Assembly (NCBI GenBank): GCA_947561395.2
Contig: OX387195.1
Coordinates: 1,371,501-1,435,500 of the forward strand
Length of the DNA stretch: 64,000 nt
Reading direction: 5' to 3'
Origin: Buxus sempervirens
Lineage: Eukaryota > Streptophyta > Magnoliopsida > Buxales > Buxaceae
The notes beneath the pieces were generated by a model that had not been told where the DNA came from, did not search any database, and was given only the letters and a program-made list of their open reading frames with translations. Made by a program: the position numbers and the translations under genes. Positions 11,146-23,374 of this stretch are shown piece by piece. Numbering within the stretch: position 1 is the stretch's first letter; every line of letters begins with the position of its first letter.

Positions 11146-13009
11146 TTGGCTTCTGTAGCCAACGCCAACATCAATGGCGTAATTCTGAAGTTCCGTAAAA
11201 CACTAAAATCTCCCTCAACAAAACCCTAATAAAAACTCTTATTTCTGAAGTTCCAATTAAAACCCTTATCCATGCCATTTTTGAAAACAAAAATAACAAC
11301 AAAAGAAAAAGAAACCAGAATTTGGAGACATAGAGTGAAGAAGAAATTACACTACCTCGTCACTGCAAATACAAAGTTGCAGTGGAACAGAAAAAATGTA
11401 AACAACTAATCCATGACATTAAAAAGAGTTGAAGAAACCAGTATCTACACCATCTGGCCGACCAATAAACCGCAACCACATGCCGGCGTACAATCGTAAC
11501 ACATATGCAAGCCGACTACGAAGCAAATCATTTAAAAAAAAAAAGATAAATAAAACCAAATTTTCACTTATCTCTTTCTCGTTCTCTTTTGCAGCTGATT
11601 TTGAGTCGGTCGAAGCCAAGACAATGAGAACACGACCACGAGAAGAGAACTTGCAGAAGAAATCAAAAATCCCAAACATAACCACTCTCTGCACGACCGA
11701 ACTTCCTCTAAACTATCGAAATCTATCTGCAAAATAAACGTTCCAATCAAAACCCTAGTTGCGCACCAAAAAATATAAATTCCATTTTCTTCATGCTTGC
11801 TACTGTTTCGTACCCTGTTCGGCGCTCCATTTCCTTCGTGCTTCTTTCCTACTGCGTTCTACGCTGACCGGAACTTCATTGCAGGTCCTTTTTGCAGTGT
11901 AGATGTAGAAATTGAATAAATGTTGTACAGAAGTCTTGGACGAAAATACCCAAAAGAGCCTTGATTAATGAATAAAAATTGTTAGAAGCCAGTAAGCTGA
12001 ATTCCCAAGCAATATAATGGAAACAGTAAGGGCTTTCCGAACATACCAATGCATGCGTAGAGGTTTCTAGACCTATTGAAATTGAATTGAAAGCATAAAT
12101 ATCACCTAGGGTAGGATAGGCTTTGTCATCGAGTGATGTTTTAAGAGTTTCGTGCAAGAAACGCCAAAACAATGAGGGCTTTTAAAAATATTCAGTCATG
12201 TGGGTGGGTGGAACGTGGTCAATCTTTTGTTTGATACAGCGCAAACTTTTAAATATATTTCAAATTCAATCAGAGAAATTGATTTTAAATTATACTTTTT
12301 AAACATAATTCAGATTTAGTCATACTTTTGTTTTATAGGCTCCATAATTTTCAGTTTCCATATACGATTTTAAAAATAATTCAGAGTCATCTTATTTTTA
12401 ACAATAAATTAATAATAATATTTTTTTTTAAAAATAATTCATATTCAGTCGTGTTATTTTGAGAATTCATATTACTTGAACGTAAATTGTGAAACAGGCA
12501 GGTCGTAAGGGACTTTTTATATAGGTTAATAGATACATATATACTGGTGAGAAGGCATGTGCGTTGCACGTGAAGCCACTTTAATGAGCTTGTTCTGGAA
12601 GCAAATCACTATACAAAAACGTACAATTAGCCTTCTACTTTCCATCACATGGAGAAATATCTCATAGGTCTTGTTAATGAGTCCATAACAGAGTGTAGCT
12701 CCTACCAAAATTGGGTTCTAGAGGGACAAAATGAAGACATAATCGTTGGAATTTTTATGCAAAGTGATTGTACCCAAAATTGAATCCATGTTAACATGAT
12801 AACAACTTGAGGATTTACCATCACATAAAGTTCTGGGTACTAATGTTACTAAGGATGGCATTCTAGAAATAGGCAACCTTCCTAATTGTTCACAAATATT
12901 AGCAATGGCTTGGGGACCCAAATTAAAACTTTTCACATATCAGATTGGCATAAGAAGCTAGCAGTATGTTGCACTCGCAAAATTTTACATATTTTCTATA
13001 GATACTGTT
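11146..13009. other. Spacer with unrecognised open frames
   Basis: Open frames of 60-102 codons occur on both strands (for example minus 11876-12172 and minus 12718-12936). I recognise no family, and overlapping frames compete. The 11.4-11.75 kb part is less AT-rich and could be leader or captured genic DNA. No confident gene. Confidence 0.4.
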
Positions 13010-13740
13010 AAGCAAGCAGGGAATATGTCACTATGAAGAGTTCCATAAAATAAATACATTAGAGTTGGAAACTGCTGTGATTTGGGAGATTACATTCAAC
13101 TTAAGAATACACAGAGCATAGGCATATGTGTATGATACGGTTTGGTGAATGGATTGACTGTTGATAGGACGCAAATTGAACACCGACTTTTTTTTTTTTT
13201 TTTGGTTATAGCCAAATATGGAAGAAGTTCAGCAAATGTACGGTAGGATTTTCTTCAGCAGCATTCTTAATTCTTTAGATAAGCAAGAAGTTTGATGGAT
13301 TGACTGATAAGCAAGCAGGGAATATGTCACTATGAAGAGTTCCATAAAATAAATGTATTAGAGTTGGAAACTGCAGTGATTTGGGAGATCACATTCAACT
13401 TAAGAATACACACAGCATAGGCATATATGTATGATAGGATTTGGTGAATGGATTGACTGTTGATAGGACACAAATTGAATACCGACTTTTTTTTTTTTTT
13501 TTTTTTGTTATAGCGAGATATGGAAGAAGTTCAGCAAATGCACGATAGGATTTTCTTCAGCAGCATTCTTAATTCTTTAGATAAGCAAGAATTTTGGTGG
13601 ATTGACTGTTGATAGGACACAAAATTGAATACCAACTTTTTTTTTTCTTGTTATAGCGAGATACGGAAGAAGTTAGGCAAATGCATGGTAGGATTTTCTT
13701 CAGCAGCATTCTCAATTCTTTAGATAAGCAAGAATTTTGA
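13010..13740. repeat. About 299-bp tandem repeat, roughly 2.4 copies
   Basis: Copy 1 starts at 13010 and copy 2 at 13309, both with AAGCAAGCAGGGAATATGTC. A partial third copy starts near 13600. Each carries a poly(T) tract followed by a GTTATAGC..ATA.GGAAGAAGTT stretch and TTTCTTCAGCAGCATTCT. Copies differ by point changes and poly(T) length. Confidence 0.85.
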
Positions 13741-16700
13741 TGTACATTAACATCTTCAGTGGGACTTTCTTGAGTCAACTTCAGGAGAGCAGTGCTAGTA
13801 AAAAAAATAGAATATTTATTGGTACAATGAGAAAAGCAATAGTTTCCACGATCATTGAATCTATATGTACAAAAATCCTTGGTAATATAATCTTGAGTCA
13901 AAAACCAGTTTATTTCCATTCTTCTGAACCACAAAATATTATTAATAATGCTTAACTCGATGAAGTTGAATAAAATACAATATATTACATAGCATAATAT
14001 TGCTTACCCTAGCATATTATACTAAGGTAAAAGATACATTTATAAAATATTATGTACATTTTACAATTTTTATTTTGCAATAGTCAATTGTTAATTAATA
14101 ATCTAAATAATTGCTATCATATTTAAAAAGGATACTATTTAATTTTTAGTATGGTAAATATGTCATTATTTTACCTTTTTATTTAATATAGAAAATTATT
14201 TATAAACTTAAAAAAAAAATTTCCTTTTCTTAAGAAATCACTTTTAGACCTATATGCTAATAATTATTATTTATGAATTACTACAAGTGAAAACAAAATT
14301 TATTAATTATACTATAACAATAACCATGTATAATTTCTTAATACATATGGTTATTTAACATAATTATATGTACTAATTTTTCTACATATATATTCTTATA
14401 TTATAATGAATAAACATTTTTTTACATATATTCATTTACAAATAATCATTAAAAATATATATAGTAGCCAATATAAAATAAGACTATATTAAGATTTATA
14501 CTATAATTATTCAGTATATTAAAATACAATTAAATAATAATTTAATAGTCAACGAAAATTTGTTAAATGAAAAATCATATTCTATCTTTTTTTAAATTTA
14601 ATTACAATATTAATTAGATAAGGATTTTAGATTATAGTATGGTTCTCTAATAAAATATTTATTGCGGATTATAGTACATAAATGCATTATCTAATAAAAG
14701 ATAACGTATGTTTCTTTTCTTTTTTTAAGCATCAATAATATAGCACTCTAAAAAGGCTAAATTATTTTTTAATAAAAATGTACAATAAAAAATAAAAAAA
14801 TTTTAAAAAAAGGGATAATAGACTATTAATATTGATAAAATTTAAAATACGAACAAAATAAAAGTTATCCTCATATATTATTAATTTATAGTCTAAATAA
14901 TCACTTATTAGTTAGAAAAAATTTCTAATTTTAGTAAATTCTCCTTTTCGTTTCTTTTTCTTCTTTTTTTTTTTTTTTTGTTGGGGTATTTGCTCATTTG
15001 ATTTTATTAGGTAAGGATTTGGAATTGATAATGTGGATTATCAACTAATATATGACTCTAAAGGATAAATACCTTTAATCTAATAAAAGATAACGAATGC
15101 TTATCAACAAATTATATGTTTATTTCCAAATTATCTTCAATCTGAACATAACGTATGGTTATTTTTATTTTTATTTTTTACTTTAGAGATTAAAAAAAAT
15201 AAATTCAAACTCATCTATAGGTTACTTATAGATTAATTTAAATTCTTTCTACATTCTTTTTTAAATTCACATAAAAGCACTTTACATATAGATTACTTTC
15301 AAATTCGTTACGTATAGATTAATTTTCAAATTCTTCAAGCTTATAATTTTAAATTCTTTTTGATAAGATAATTTTTATATTTAATTATTAAAATATTTAT
15401 AAAAAAACACTTTGGGGATAATGTGGAGATTTGGATATGTTAAAAAAAACATGTTATTGATATATACAAATTTCAAATTATTAGAATCCATATTGTAAAC
15501 AAAATAACAATTAATCCATTTAATTGTTGGAGAAGAGTTGTAATGTGATAGGATTTTATTGAAGAAAGACTCTACACGTGGAATTAAAGATTATAGGGAA
15601 TGAAATGTGAAAATTGAAAATGCTTTTAATAGTAGTATAGATTACATTAAGGCAGTCAAAACTTCCCTTGCAAAATTGATCAGTCATCCATCCAATTTAG
15701 TAAGAACCCTCTGTTATATGTTGCTCCATACGGCTATATTCTGCACTGAATTCTCACACTGAAAAATCAAAATTTCAAACCTAACAAATCAAACTATTAG
15801 CCTAAAGGCCCTAAATCACTTAATTATTTTAGACCCTCCATTCCTCAATAATGATTCGAAGATCAGAAGCAAACATGAAGACTAAAATTGGGTTCCAACA
15901 GAAAAAACCACCGAATATTATCAAACGAAATCCAATACCCACAAACACGTGGGGCAAAAATCATGAGAAAGCTCAGATAAAATAAAGAGAAATAGGGGGG
16001 AGAACCTGCGTCGGCTTGTTTTCGAAGCCTTCTGTTGGAGCTGGTTACTGTGACGACGACGACAATTTGAAAAGCGGTGATGACGACGATCGATTTGAAA
16101 AGAGGTTCATCTTATATACCTGCTATTGATTTGATTCCTACGATTTGTTTGACACCCAATAATCACGTCTCTTGGCGATAATTCAGAATCAAATGACTTA
16201 CGTTGAAACCCTACATTTTTTTTTAAACCCAAATTGTTAGAGTTGTCTGTATTTCAGGTGGGGTTTCTATTTTGCTATTTCATAGAGATGTTAATATTTA
16301 AGGGTTTGTAATTGTAGTAAATAAAATGGGGAAATATATGGGTAGTCAATATGTTTTTAAAATCCTTCATAAAAGCCTCGTTCTATTCTTGAAGAAAAAA
16401 ATATTTAATTTTATTCTTATTTTTGAGTTATTTGTATTTCGTTTTTGGATTCATGTAATGTGATATAAATAAATTGTTGGAGAAGATAATAACTTATTTT
16501 CACAAGAATTACATATTATGTATAAAAATCGTTTTTGAGAAAAATCTTTCCATCCACAAGAATTACGTAATTTATATTATGGATCTTATCTACTTAATTT
16601 ATATTATCGCTTTTAAAATTCTTTTCACGTAATTTATAGGAATTACATAATTTATATTATAGATCTTATATAGTTATATACTTAATTTATAACGTTTAAT

Positions 16701-16809
16701 TCCACGTACGTAATGGGAGGGACATTACGTGGAATTAAAGATTATAGGAAGGGACATTTTAGGTATATGAAAACTAAAAACACTTAAGGTAGTTCGTGCT
16801 TTAATAATA
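13741..16809. other. Very AT-rich intergenic DNA
   Basis: No gene recognised. Segments near 15525-15645 and 16465-16810 share pieces (TGTTGGAGAAGA, ACGTGGAATTAAAGATTATAGG and a TTTAATA.TAGTATA end) and are likely decayed copies of one unidentified repeat. Positions 16020-16100 have GACGACGA-type sequence of genic appearance but no usable frame. Confidence 0.5.

Positions 16810-16878
<69 letters not shown>
16810..16878. repeat. (TA)n microsatellite
   Basis: About 34 uninterrupted TA units. Confidence 0.95.
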
Positions 16879-16880
<2 letters not shown>

Positions 16881-17640
16881 TATATTACACTAGCAACATT
16901 TTAATTAGTACCAATATATTACTAAAAGATCTCCCTTCACAGCTACCTCAATGAGGATGCTAAAAGATCTCTTTAGTTCTATTGAATTATTGAAAATGTA
17001 CCTTCATTGCATGTCCCCTTGGGAATTTGATATCTTGCTTCTTTTGACTCTTGGGTTTTTCTGCTACTGAAGCACATAGAGAAATAGTTTCTTAATGATG
17101 GTAAGAATTTTGTTTCCAACCAAAGCATTCTTTCCCATTGAACGTAATTTTTTTTCTTTTCGCCATTTCTCTCAAATTTCTATGGCTAATTGCCGATGTT
17201 TATTCCAAGAAATAAAGGAAATATATCTGTATCCTTTTCTCAAGTCAAACTTTTTCTCAATTCAAATATCAGGCCAAAGTATTGCCTTATCTTAGATGCA
17301 AATCATGCGCATCGTGCATGCCTTTCCGCTAGTATGTATATATCCAGTTGTCTCCTCCTGACAAGAGTCATCCTGAGTTTGTTATGGTTGTACAAATGAG
17401 CGTCTAAAATTACCCATTTCTTTAAAATTATGGAAAAATTAAGGCTCAGTAATATTAATGAGCCCAAATTAAGGATTAGTTTGCCAACTTTTGCAATTTC
17501 AAAAGAAGGCATAGTAACTTTTCAAAATTAAGCTTAAGTGATGAAAGTTGTAAAAAGACACAAATACCCTCCATAGCCTTCCAATAATACCCTTCCCTTA
17601 TTTCTGGACTTTGCAAAAATTGCAAAGAAGCCCCAATCCC
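16879..17640. other. Spacer without recognisable genes
   Basis: Open frames of 66-69 codons on both strands overlap each other and look random. Confidence 0.45.
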
Positions 17641-17644
17641 AACC

Positions 17645-17655
17645 CTCTCTCTCTC

Positions 17656-17686
<31 letters not shown>

Positions 17687-17724
17687 ATCTATCGCTCTCC
17701 CTCTCTCTTCCCCCCTCTCTCTCT
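17645..17724. repeat. (CT)n microsatellite
   Basis: CT-rich simple repeat with a few A and G interruptions. It produces an artificial Leu/Ser open frame. Confidence 0.9.
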
Positions 17725-17796
17725 TTCTCTTTATTCCAACAATCCGAGATTAATCATGAATACTTCACGATTATTGTGACCCAAACTGGAAAAGGC

Positions 17797-18185
17797 ATGT
17801 TACAAGCTATACCTCGACTGTGTCATTTGTTACAAGTTATACCATTGAAGTTTACAAACTGAGGCATCGACATGTTAGAAGCTATACCATCGACTGTGTC
17901 ATTTATTAATTGATGTTAAACCATCAAATTTCTGAAGCAAACCATCGATTTACAAATTACATCAAATGAATTAACAGGTTGTACATATACCAATTACTGT
18001 GAGCCAAATTAGAAAATGCAATTTTAATGGTGTTACAAGATTACCACCAATGTTTACAAGTTTATTATCAAAGTTTACAAGCTCAAGCATCGACATGTTA
18101 TAAGCTATACCATCAACTGTGCCATTTGTTAATTAATATTAAACTATCAAATTTATAAAACAAACCGTCAATTTACAACCGATGC
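17797..18185. repeat. Degenerate direct repeats, about 250-bp offset
   Basis: Two copies of a segment containing GCATCGACATGTTA.AAGCTATACC and a TTAAACCATCAAATT-type stretch, near 17862-17955 and 18086-18180. The shorter motif GTTACAAG..ATACC recurs in front. Confidence 0.55.
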
Positions 18186-18550
18186 ACACCTGAGTAACAG
18201 TCGAAAGGAGGGAGGGAAAGAGCATCGATTTGCAACACCAATTTTCTAGTCTTGTTTATTCCACCTGAACGAGGAGCTCACTCACGCTCTACTCGGCTCC
18301 TCCTACTTTTATTCATTGTATATCTTTCTTTGCAATGCGATCCGATGGTCTTTGGTTGAATGGTCTCATACCTTTCTCCAATGCCCACCTCGGCAATAAA
18401 AAAATTCTAAATAATCTCCATCATCACATAGTTTGATATGCGATGCCATATCAAATCACTGCCACCAAATCGAACCCCCTCATCCCCGGCCGTAAGCTTT
18501 GTGTAACAGAGAGAGAGAGAGGGGGAAGAGAGAGCCAACGACACATAGAA
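18186..18550. other. Spacer before the TRIM fragment
   Basis: No gene or structured repeat recognised; a short GA run lies at 18510-18525. Confidence 0.45.
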
Positions 18551-18671
18551 TGTAACGACCCAACCCAGTGAGGTATTGTCCACTTTGGGCCTCAGCCCGC
18601 ACGGTTTTATCCTCAAAAAGCACCTCACTTGGTTAAGTGTTCTCCCTGACTCTTTTACCATACCGGGTATT
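18551..18671 (-). mobile_element. TRIM solo-LTR fragment (family A), cut by a large insertion
   Basis: Begins TGTAACGACCCAACCCAG. It matches, unit for unit, the LTR at 44447-44600 (CCCGCACGGTTTT, GTGTTCTCCCTGACTC, ACCATACC.GGTATT) up to position 18671, where similarity ends. The matching continuation (ATTCATCC) is found 25 kb away at 43742, after the inserted element. Read as an LTR it lies on the minus strand. Confidence 0.75.
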
Positions 18672-19201
18672 TGTAGCTCCCCAGAACCGGATTTGCCCTA
18701 TCACAACACCGACCCGTTCCCGAGACCTACTTATGGGCCCACAAGAACCTAATAAACACAATTAACATGGGCAATTACAATGTAACCATCAAAGTGCATA
18801 AGCCAAAGAAGCATGGAATTAAAATTTTCTATATAACAAAAGGACACCTAGTAATAACTCCAAAAGATAATATCTGAGGGTACAAAAAGGCAACTAAGAC
18901 CTCTCCATTACTATCTCTCACATGAGCATTCATTTACAAAGTGATAATCTAAAGATAACTCTCCCGTCTATAAATCCAAAAAGAATATTTACATCCCATT
19001 TATAATTTCTAAAAACTAAATACAATAACACAAAGAGAACCCTACTACAGGTAGTAGAAGTCCTCGGGCCCGTGCTCAAGCTCACCCTCAATATTTGCCC
19101 CAGTACGTGGCTCACCACGCAAATCTGAAAGCAAATCCGGTAAAACAAAACGCGTGAGACTTAAAGTCCCAGTAAGCAGCAAACATGCATGAATGGAAGC
19201 A

Positions 19202-19356
19202 ATTGATGCAATTCATATAACATCATGAATAAAAGTAGTTTATGCAATTCATATAGCATCATGAACAAAAGCAGTTTATGCAATTCATATAACGTCATGA
19301 ATAGAAGCAATTTAGGCGATTCATATAACATCATGAATAAAAGTAGTTTATGCAAT
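19202..19356. repeat. 36-bp tandem repeat, about 4 copies
   Basis: Units of the type ATGCAATTCATATAACATCA plus TGAATAAAAGTAGTTT, with a few substitutions each. Confidence 0.85.
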
Positions 19357-19534
19357 TAATATTCTTAAGTCAAAGCATCTAAATAGTATAACACATAAAA
19401 TTAACTCGATAGACCCAATCATTTACTACAATTATATCTTGGTAGGATTCATAATGTAAAACAAACCTTTCACGTCGGTTACTAGAACCAATGCCTCCTT
19501 CCACAAACCAAGAAAGTGTACTCAATGCACAAAC

Positions 19535-19757
19535 CCAGTGGAATTCCCCATCCACTGCCATTCAACCAAGGCCAAGGGGAATTCTCCATCCACTGCCATT
19601 CAACCAAGGTTAAGTGAAATCTACACCGTCACTGCCATTCAACCAAGTCCAAGTGGAATTCCCCATCCACTGACATTCAACCAAGGTCAAGTGAGATCTA
19701 CACCGTCACTGCCAAGTGGGACTACTCAATCACTGCCAATCAACTCTAGGCCAGTTG
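19535..19757. repeat. CATTCAACCAAGG tandem repeat
   Basis: Four to five units around CACTGCCATTCAACCAAG(G). A related unit recurs at 22372-22430, on the other side of the inserted solo LTR. Confidence 0.8.
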
Positions 19758-19852
19758 CCTAGTGTAGACACCCCAAATTGCACAAATAATCATCAAAAAT
19801 CATTATCTCCTGGAAAGCCAGCACAGAAATTGGAGAAAATAAACTTTTACCT

Positions 19853-20072
19853 ATATCCGGATACTCAGGCCGGATACAAGTACCCTTTCCCGTATCCGGA
19901 TACTCATACCGGATACAAGTACCCTTTCCCGTATCCGGATACTCAGGCCGGATACAAGTACCCTTTCCCGTATCCGGATACTCATACCGGATACATGTGA
20001 GCCTTAGTGTATCCGGTACCATGTACCGGATACCTTAAGGCCCTTTTTTATCCGGTCTGACATACCGGATAC
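19853..20072 (+). repeat. Hairpin minisatellite, 39-bp period, six units
   Basis: Units start at 19853, 19892, 19931, 19970, 20009 and 20048, exactly 39 bp apart. Each carries a 25-bp inverted repeat with GTATCCGG on one side and CCGGATAC on the other (unit 5 has 11-bp arms around a CAT loop). The array lies about 170-390 bp upstream of the LTR TATA box. The counterpart in the sister LTR is 34978-35119. Confidence 0.9.
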
Positions 20073-20239
20073 CTTAAGTTTGCTCAAAATTAGGGTTTTC
20101 CGAGAGCTTTTCACTTTTACCATCATGTCCCTCACTAAATGAGGGGAAATCTCGAAAATAGCCTTAGGGTTAAGGTTGGTGGGCTATAGACATTATGTTG
20201 TGTCTACCATTCTCACCAACCCTAACCCTAGCCTTTGCC

Positions 20240-20247
20240 TATAAATA
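20240..20247 (+). promoter_or_regulatory. LTR TATA box
   Basis: TATAAATA followed by GGAGCCTCCTCC. The same promoter is conserved in the sister LTR at 35284, which marks the U3/R boundary region. Confidence 0.7.
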
Positions 20248-22095
20248 GGAGCCTCCTCCTTGAGCAAAAGGAACTCAACTCTTGTTTTGAATTCTCGCAA
20301 AGAAGAACTCCAAGAGAAGAAGAAAACCGCTGTGGAATCACCTCAAGAACTCAGGTAAGCCTCAACTTTTCTTTTTATTTTCTGTCTTTACATTCCTAGA
20401 TCTAGAACCGGCTCAAAGTATCTCAAGACTCCCCTAGCCGTAAAACGTGAAGGCGGATCTAGGAGAAACGAGACTGGGGATTGACCCTAGTGCTAGAACC
20501 CATGTAGCATAAGGCCTTTTTGATTGATTGAAAACCGTTCTATAATCAAAGTACCCTTGATTATCTTGAAGAACCGTGTTTAACGGGGAGAGAGAACAGA
20601 GGGAAACGATAATGGAACGGAACCCTAGGCTATGCTAGAACCTATTTTGTTGAATCTATATGCATGTTGTATTAATCTTGCTTGGTTTTTCACTCTTGCA
20701 CACATATTACACTTTTTGGTGAATAGGCTCATATTTGGGGATTTACTACATTCATTGTGATAAATCTCCAATAAATGGCCTCAATAAAATTCTGGAGTGT
20801 TTTTAAATGTTTTTCAAAGGTTTTGGATTCATCTCACACGAATCTCACACACTTTGTCAATTTTCGGATTTGATTTTCTTCAAAAGTGGCTTAGCTTGAC
20901 AGCACCTGTACCCTTACTTCGGACGCCCATAACTTCATTATCCGGATGAATTTTGGGGCGATTTCAGAACCATGGGAAAGGTGAGGCTGTTTAATTTATG
21001 TCCACCAAATTTCATAAATTTCTATCAAGCTGATTTTTGACACCTCTCTGTCGAAGTTAAGTGGACAGTTCAGGTTCAAATACAGAACTTGTCACTTCGA
21101 CGGACCGCCATGTGTTCGTTTTAAGTCCGATTCGAGTGATTTTTGTTTCTGAGTATTCCTTTATGAGTCTATTTTCAAATCCAGTTGGTTTCATAATTTT
21201 TGGATTCCATTTGAATTATTGGTAGCCGATTTACTCAGAACTGTTCATTTGTACTTTTCTGGGTAAATCTGTGATCTTCGGGGCCTGTTCGGGAGACCAC
21301 CCAAGGCACATCCGAAGGGATTTTTGTATGAGGTCAGTTTCTTTTGAAAGATGGCCATACAAACTTCAATCACACCAAATTTCGTGGACTTTTATGTAGT
21401 GGATTTTTCTAGACAATTTTCCAAAGTTGCCCATTTACCACTTTTAAAACTCCCTAGCAGCAACTTCAAAGGAGCATAACTCCTAGGATTTTTATCGGAA
21501 TGGATTGAAATTTTGCATGAGACTCTTATTTTCCCTAATCTTCCAAATGGATTTGGTTTGGTTCAATTTAGAATTGGATTTGAATGATTTCAAGGCAAAT
21601 GGCATACTTTTTACCAAACTTCCCGGATTTGATTCAACTTGGTTTTGAGCAACTTGTGCTTTGATTTCCATCTTTTGAGATATTCCAGAAATGATATTGA
21701 CATAAGAGAGGATCTAAAATCCATTTAGATCTTCATATGAAAATATCATACATTGCTCCTTTTTCAAGGTTTTTTATGATTTTAGCAAGCTTTCTTATTT
21801 TTTTTTTGCATGAACATACACTTGGCCACCACTTCGTGTGGATGAATGGGGGTGCCTAACACCTTCCCCCGTTCATAATCTAATCCCCTTACCCATCTCT
21901 GGATTTGATTTTCAAGTAGGATTATTTTTATCCTAGAATTTGTCTTTTGGCTATTTTTGCTTATTTTGAACTCTTTGGTGTCCATTCTCACCCCAAAATC
22001 ATGAATGGTGGCGACTCTCCCAATTTTTGCGTTGAGCCCGTGTGTTGACGGAGGGATGATCATTCCGGTGATTTTTTCCCATGTCTCACACCTAG

Positions 22096-23374
22096 TCAAA
22101 CAACATAAGAGAGCTCATCATAACTTTACCAAATCAAGTAAATATTAACAAAGTGTAAGAAATAATCAATAATCACTTCACATCCAAATCTAAATCAAAG
22201 TAAAATACATACACCATCAAGTTCACAAAATACATTCAAATCCAAATCAAAGTAAAATACATATACCATCAAGTTCACAAAATACTTCCAAGTCCAAATC
22301 AAAGTAAAATACATATACCATCAAGTTCTCAAAATACCTCCAAATCCAAATCAAAGTAAAATACATCCAATCCACTGGCATTCAACCAAAGGACAAGTGA
22401 ATTTCTACACCTTCACTGCCAAGTAAACCCAGGGCTAAGCATCTTGTCAAATTCATAAAAGATCTCAACCTTATCTTTAATAAACCCACATCAAGCAAAC
22501 TAATAGCTATAAATTCCACAATTCACATATTCGATGAGAGAGATAGCCTTAGGATTTCCTATAAGGTCACCATACCAAAAATCAATGGATTATGAGACAA
22601 AAAGTTTTGGACTTAAAAAATATTCTAAGTCTGGTTAAAAACGTTGACTTTTGGGGTATATGATTTTTCTAGACAAATATACAAGGAGTTTCAGGCTCAA
22701 TTTCTGGTTGTAGTCCAATTAAGGGTTGACAACTTTTCTGTAATTTTATGGGCTTCTGAATCCTTCATCTAGGAATCAAACTCAAAAAGTAGTTTTTTTG
22801 GGAAAAACGGGCAAAACTAAAAAATTTAGGCATGAACTGAAAAGTTGACTTTTTATTGGTTGGAAATTGGGTCTTGGGAGTATTTTTACTGATCCAAATG
22901 GGGGGTTAAACCTTACTTACATGTAAAGACTTAAGTAAATTGAGCAATAAATACACAGAACATTTACTTAAATGTCTTTCAAGACAAAGCCAACGTTCGC
23001 ACATCCTCATGGACGTTCGCGCGTTGAGGCTTGCGATTAGCCTCATGATTAATCGCGAGACTAATCTTGTCCTTAACTGAAACTTATTTTTAAGGGTTTT
23101 GGCTCAGGATTAATCGCCAATTTCCAGGATTAACCGCCACCTCGGGTTTTTAAATATTTTTGGCTATCTTCAACACAAAACTCATACAACTCATTCTTAA
23201 CCTTTCCAACACTAAATGGGATGATCATAAATCATTCCAACATACTTAAATACACCTTCCAATACAGGAATCCACCCAAGATACATATAAACATAAATCC
23301 AACCACATGAAACCCCATTCAACCCACCAAACTCAAACCAAGAACTGAAAGGTGACCAATATAGATTAGAAATC
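22096..23374. other. Outer LTR, second part, with tandem arrays
   Basis: No gene. Holds a roughly 53-bp array at 22185-22370, a CATTCAACCAAAGG unit at 22380-22430, and GCGATTAG/TAATCGC inverted motifs around 23025-23160. Confidence 0.6.
22185..22370. repeat. About 53-bp tandem repeat, 3.5 copies
   Basis: Units contain AAATCAAAGTAAAATACATA and TACCATCAAGTTCACAAAATAC. Confidence 0.85.

Larger units (their letters stand above)
18672..19762. other. Outer LTR, left part, with tandem arrays
   Basis: No gene. Contains the 36-bp array (19202-19356) and CATTCAACCAAGG units (19535-19757). Minus-strand frames over the arrays are repeat-driven. Confidence 0.6.
19763..22090 (+). mobile_element. Solo LTR (family S1/S4), 2328 bp, target duplication CCTAG
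   Basis: Seen: starts TGTAGACACCCC, ends CCCATGTCTCACA, and is flanked by a perfect CCTAG duplication (19758-19762 and 22091-22095). A TATAAATA box lies at 20240-20247. The end region has CACCTTCCCCCGTTCATAAT and GGTGGCGACTCTCCC, typical of long LTRs of the Tat/Ogre branch of Ty3/gypsy. It shares near full-length similarity with 34876-37219. No primer-binding site, internal region or second LTR adjoins it, so it is a solo LTR. Confidence 0.92.

Noticed and set aside
11419-11750. Open frames of 60-102 codons on both strands
   Set aside because: They compete in opposite strands and match no family I know; kept only as unrecognised spacer.
12718-12936. 72-codon minus-strand frame with protein-like composition
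   Set aside because: No recognisable motif, no splice context and no neighbour support.
17611-17862. 83-codon plus frame
   Set aside because: Mostly translation of a CT microsatellite.
19716-20022. Overlapping open frames of 94 (plus) and 87 (minus) codons
   Set aside because: They run through the 39-bp minisatellite, whose period is a multiple of three. The repeated YPDTGKGTC-like protein is a by-product of the DNA repeat.
19853-20072. Regularly spaced repeats resembling a CRISPR array
   Set aside because: The spacers are also repeated, the period is 39 bp, the host is a plant and the array sits in an LTR.
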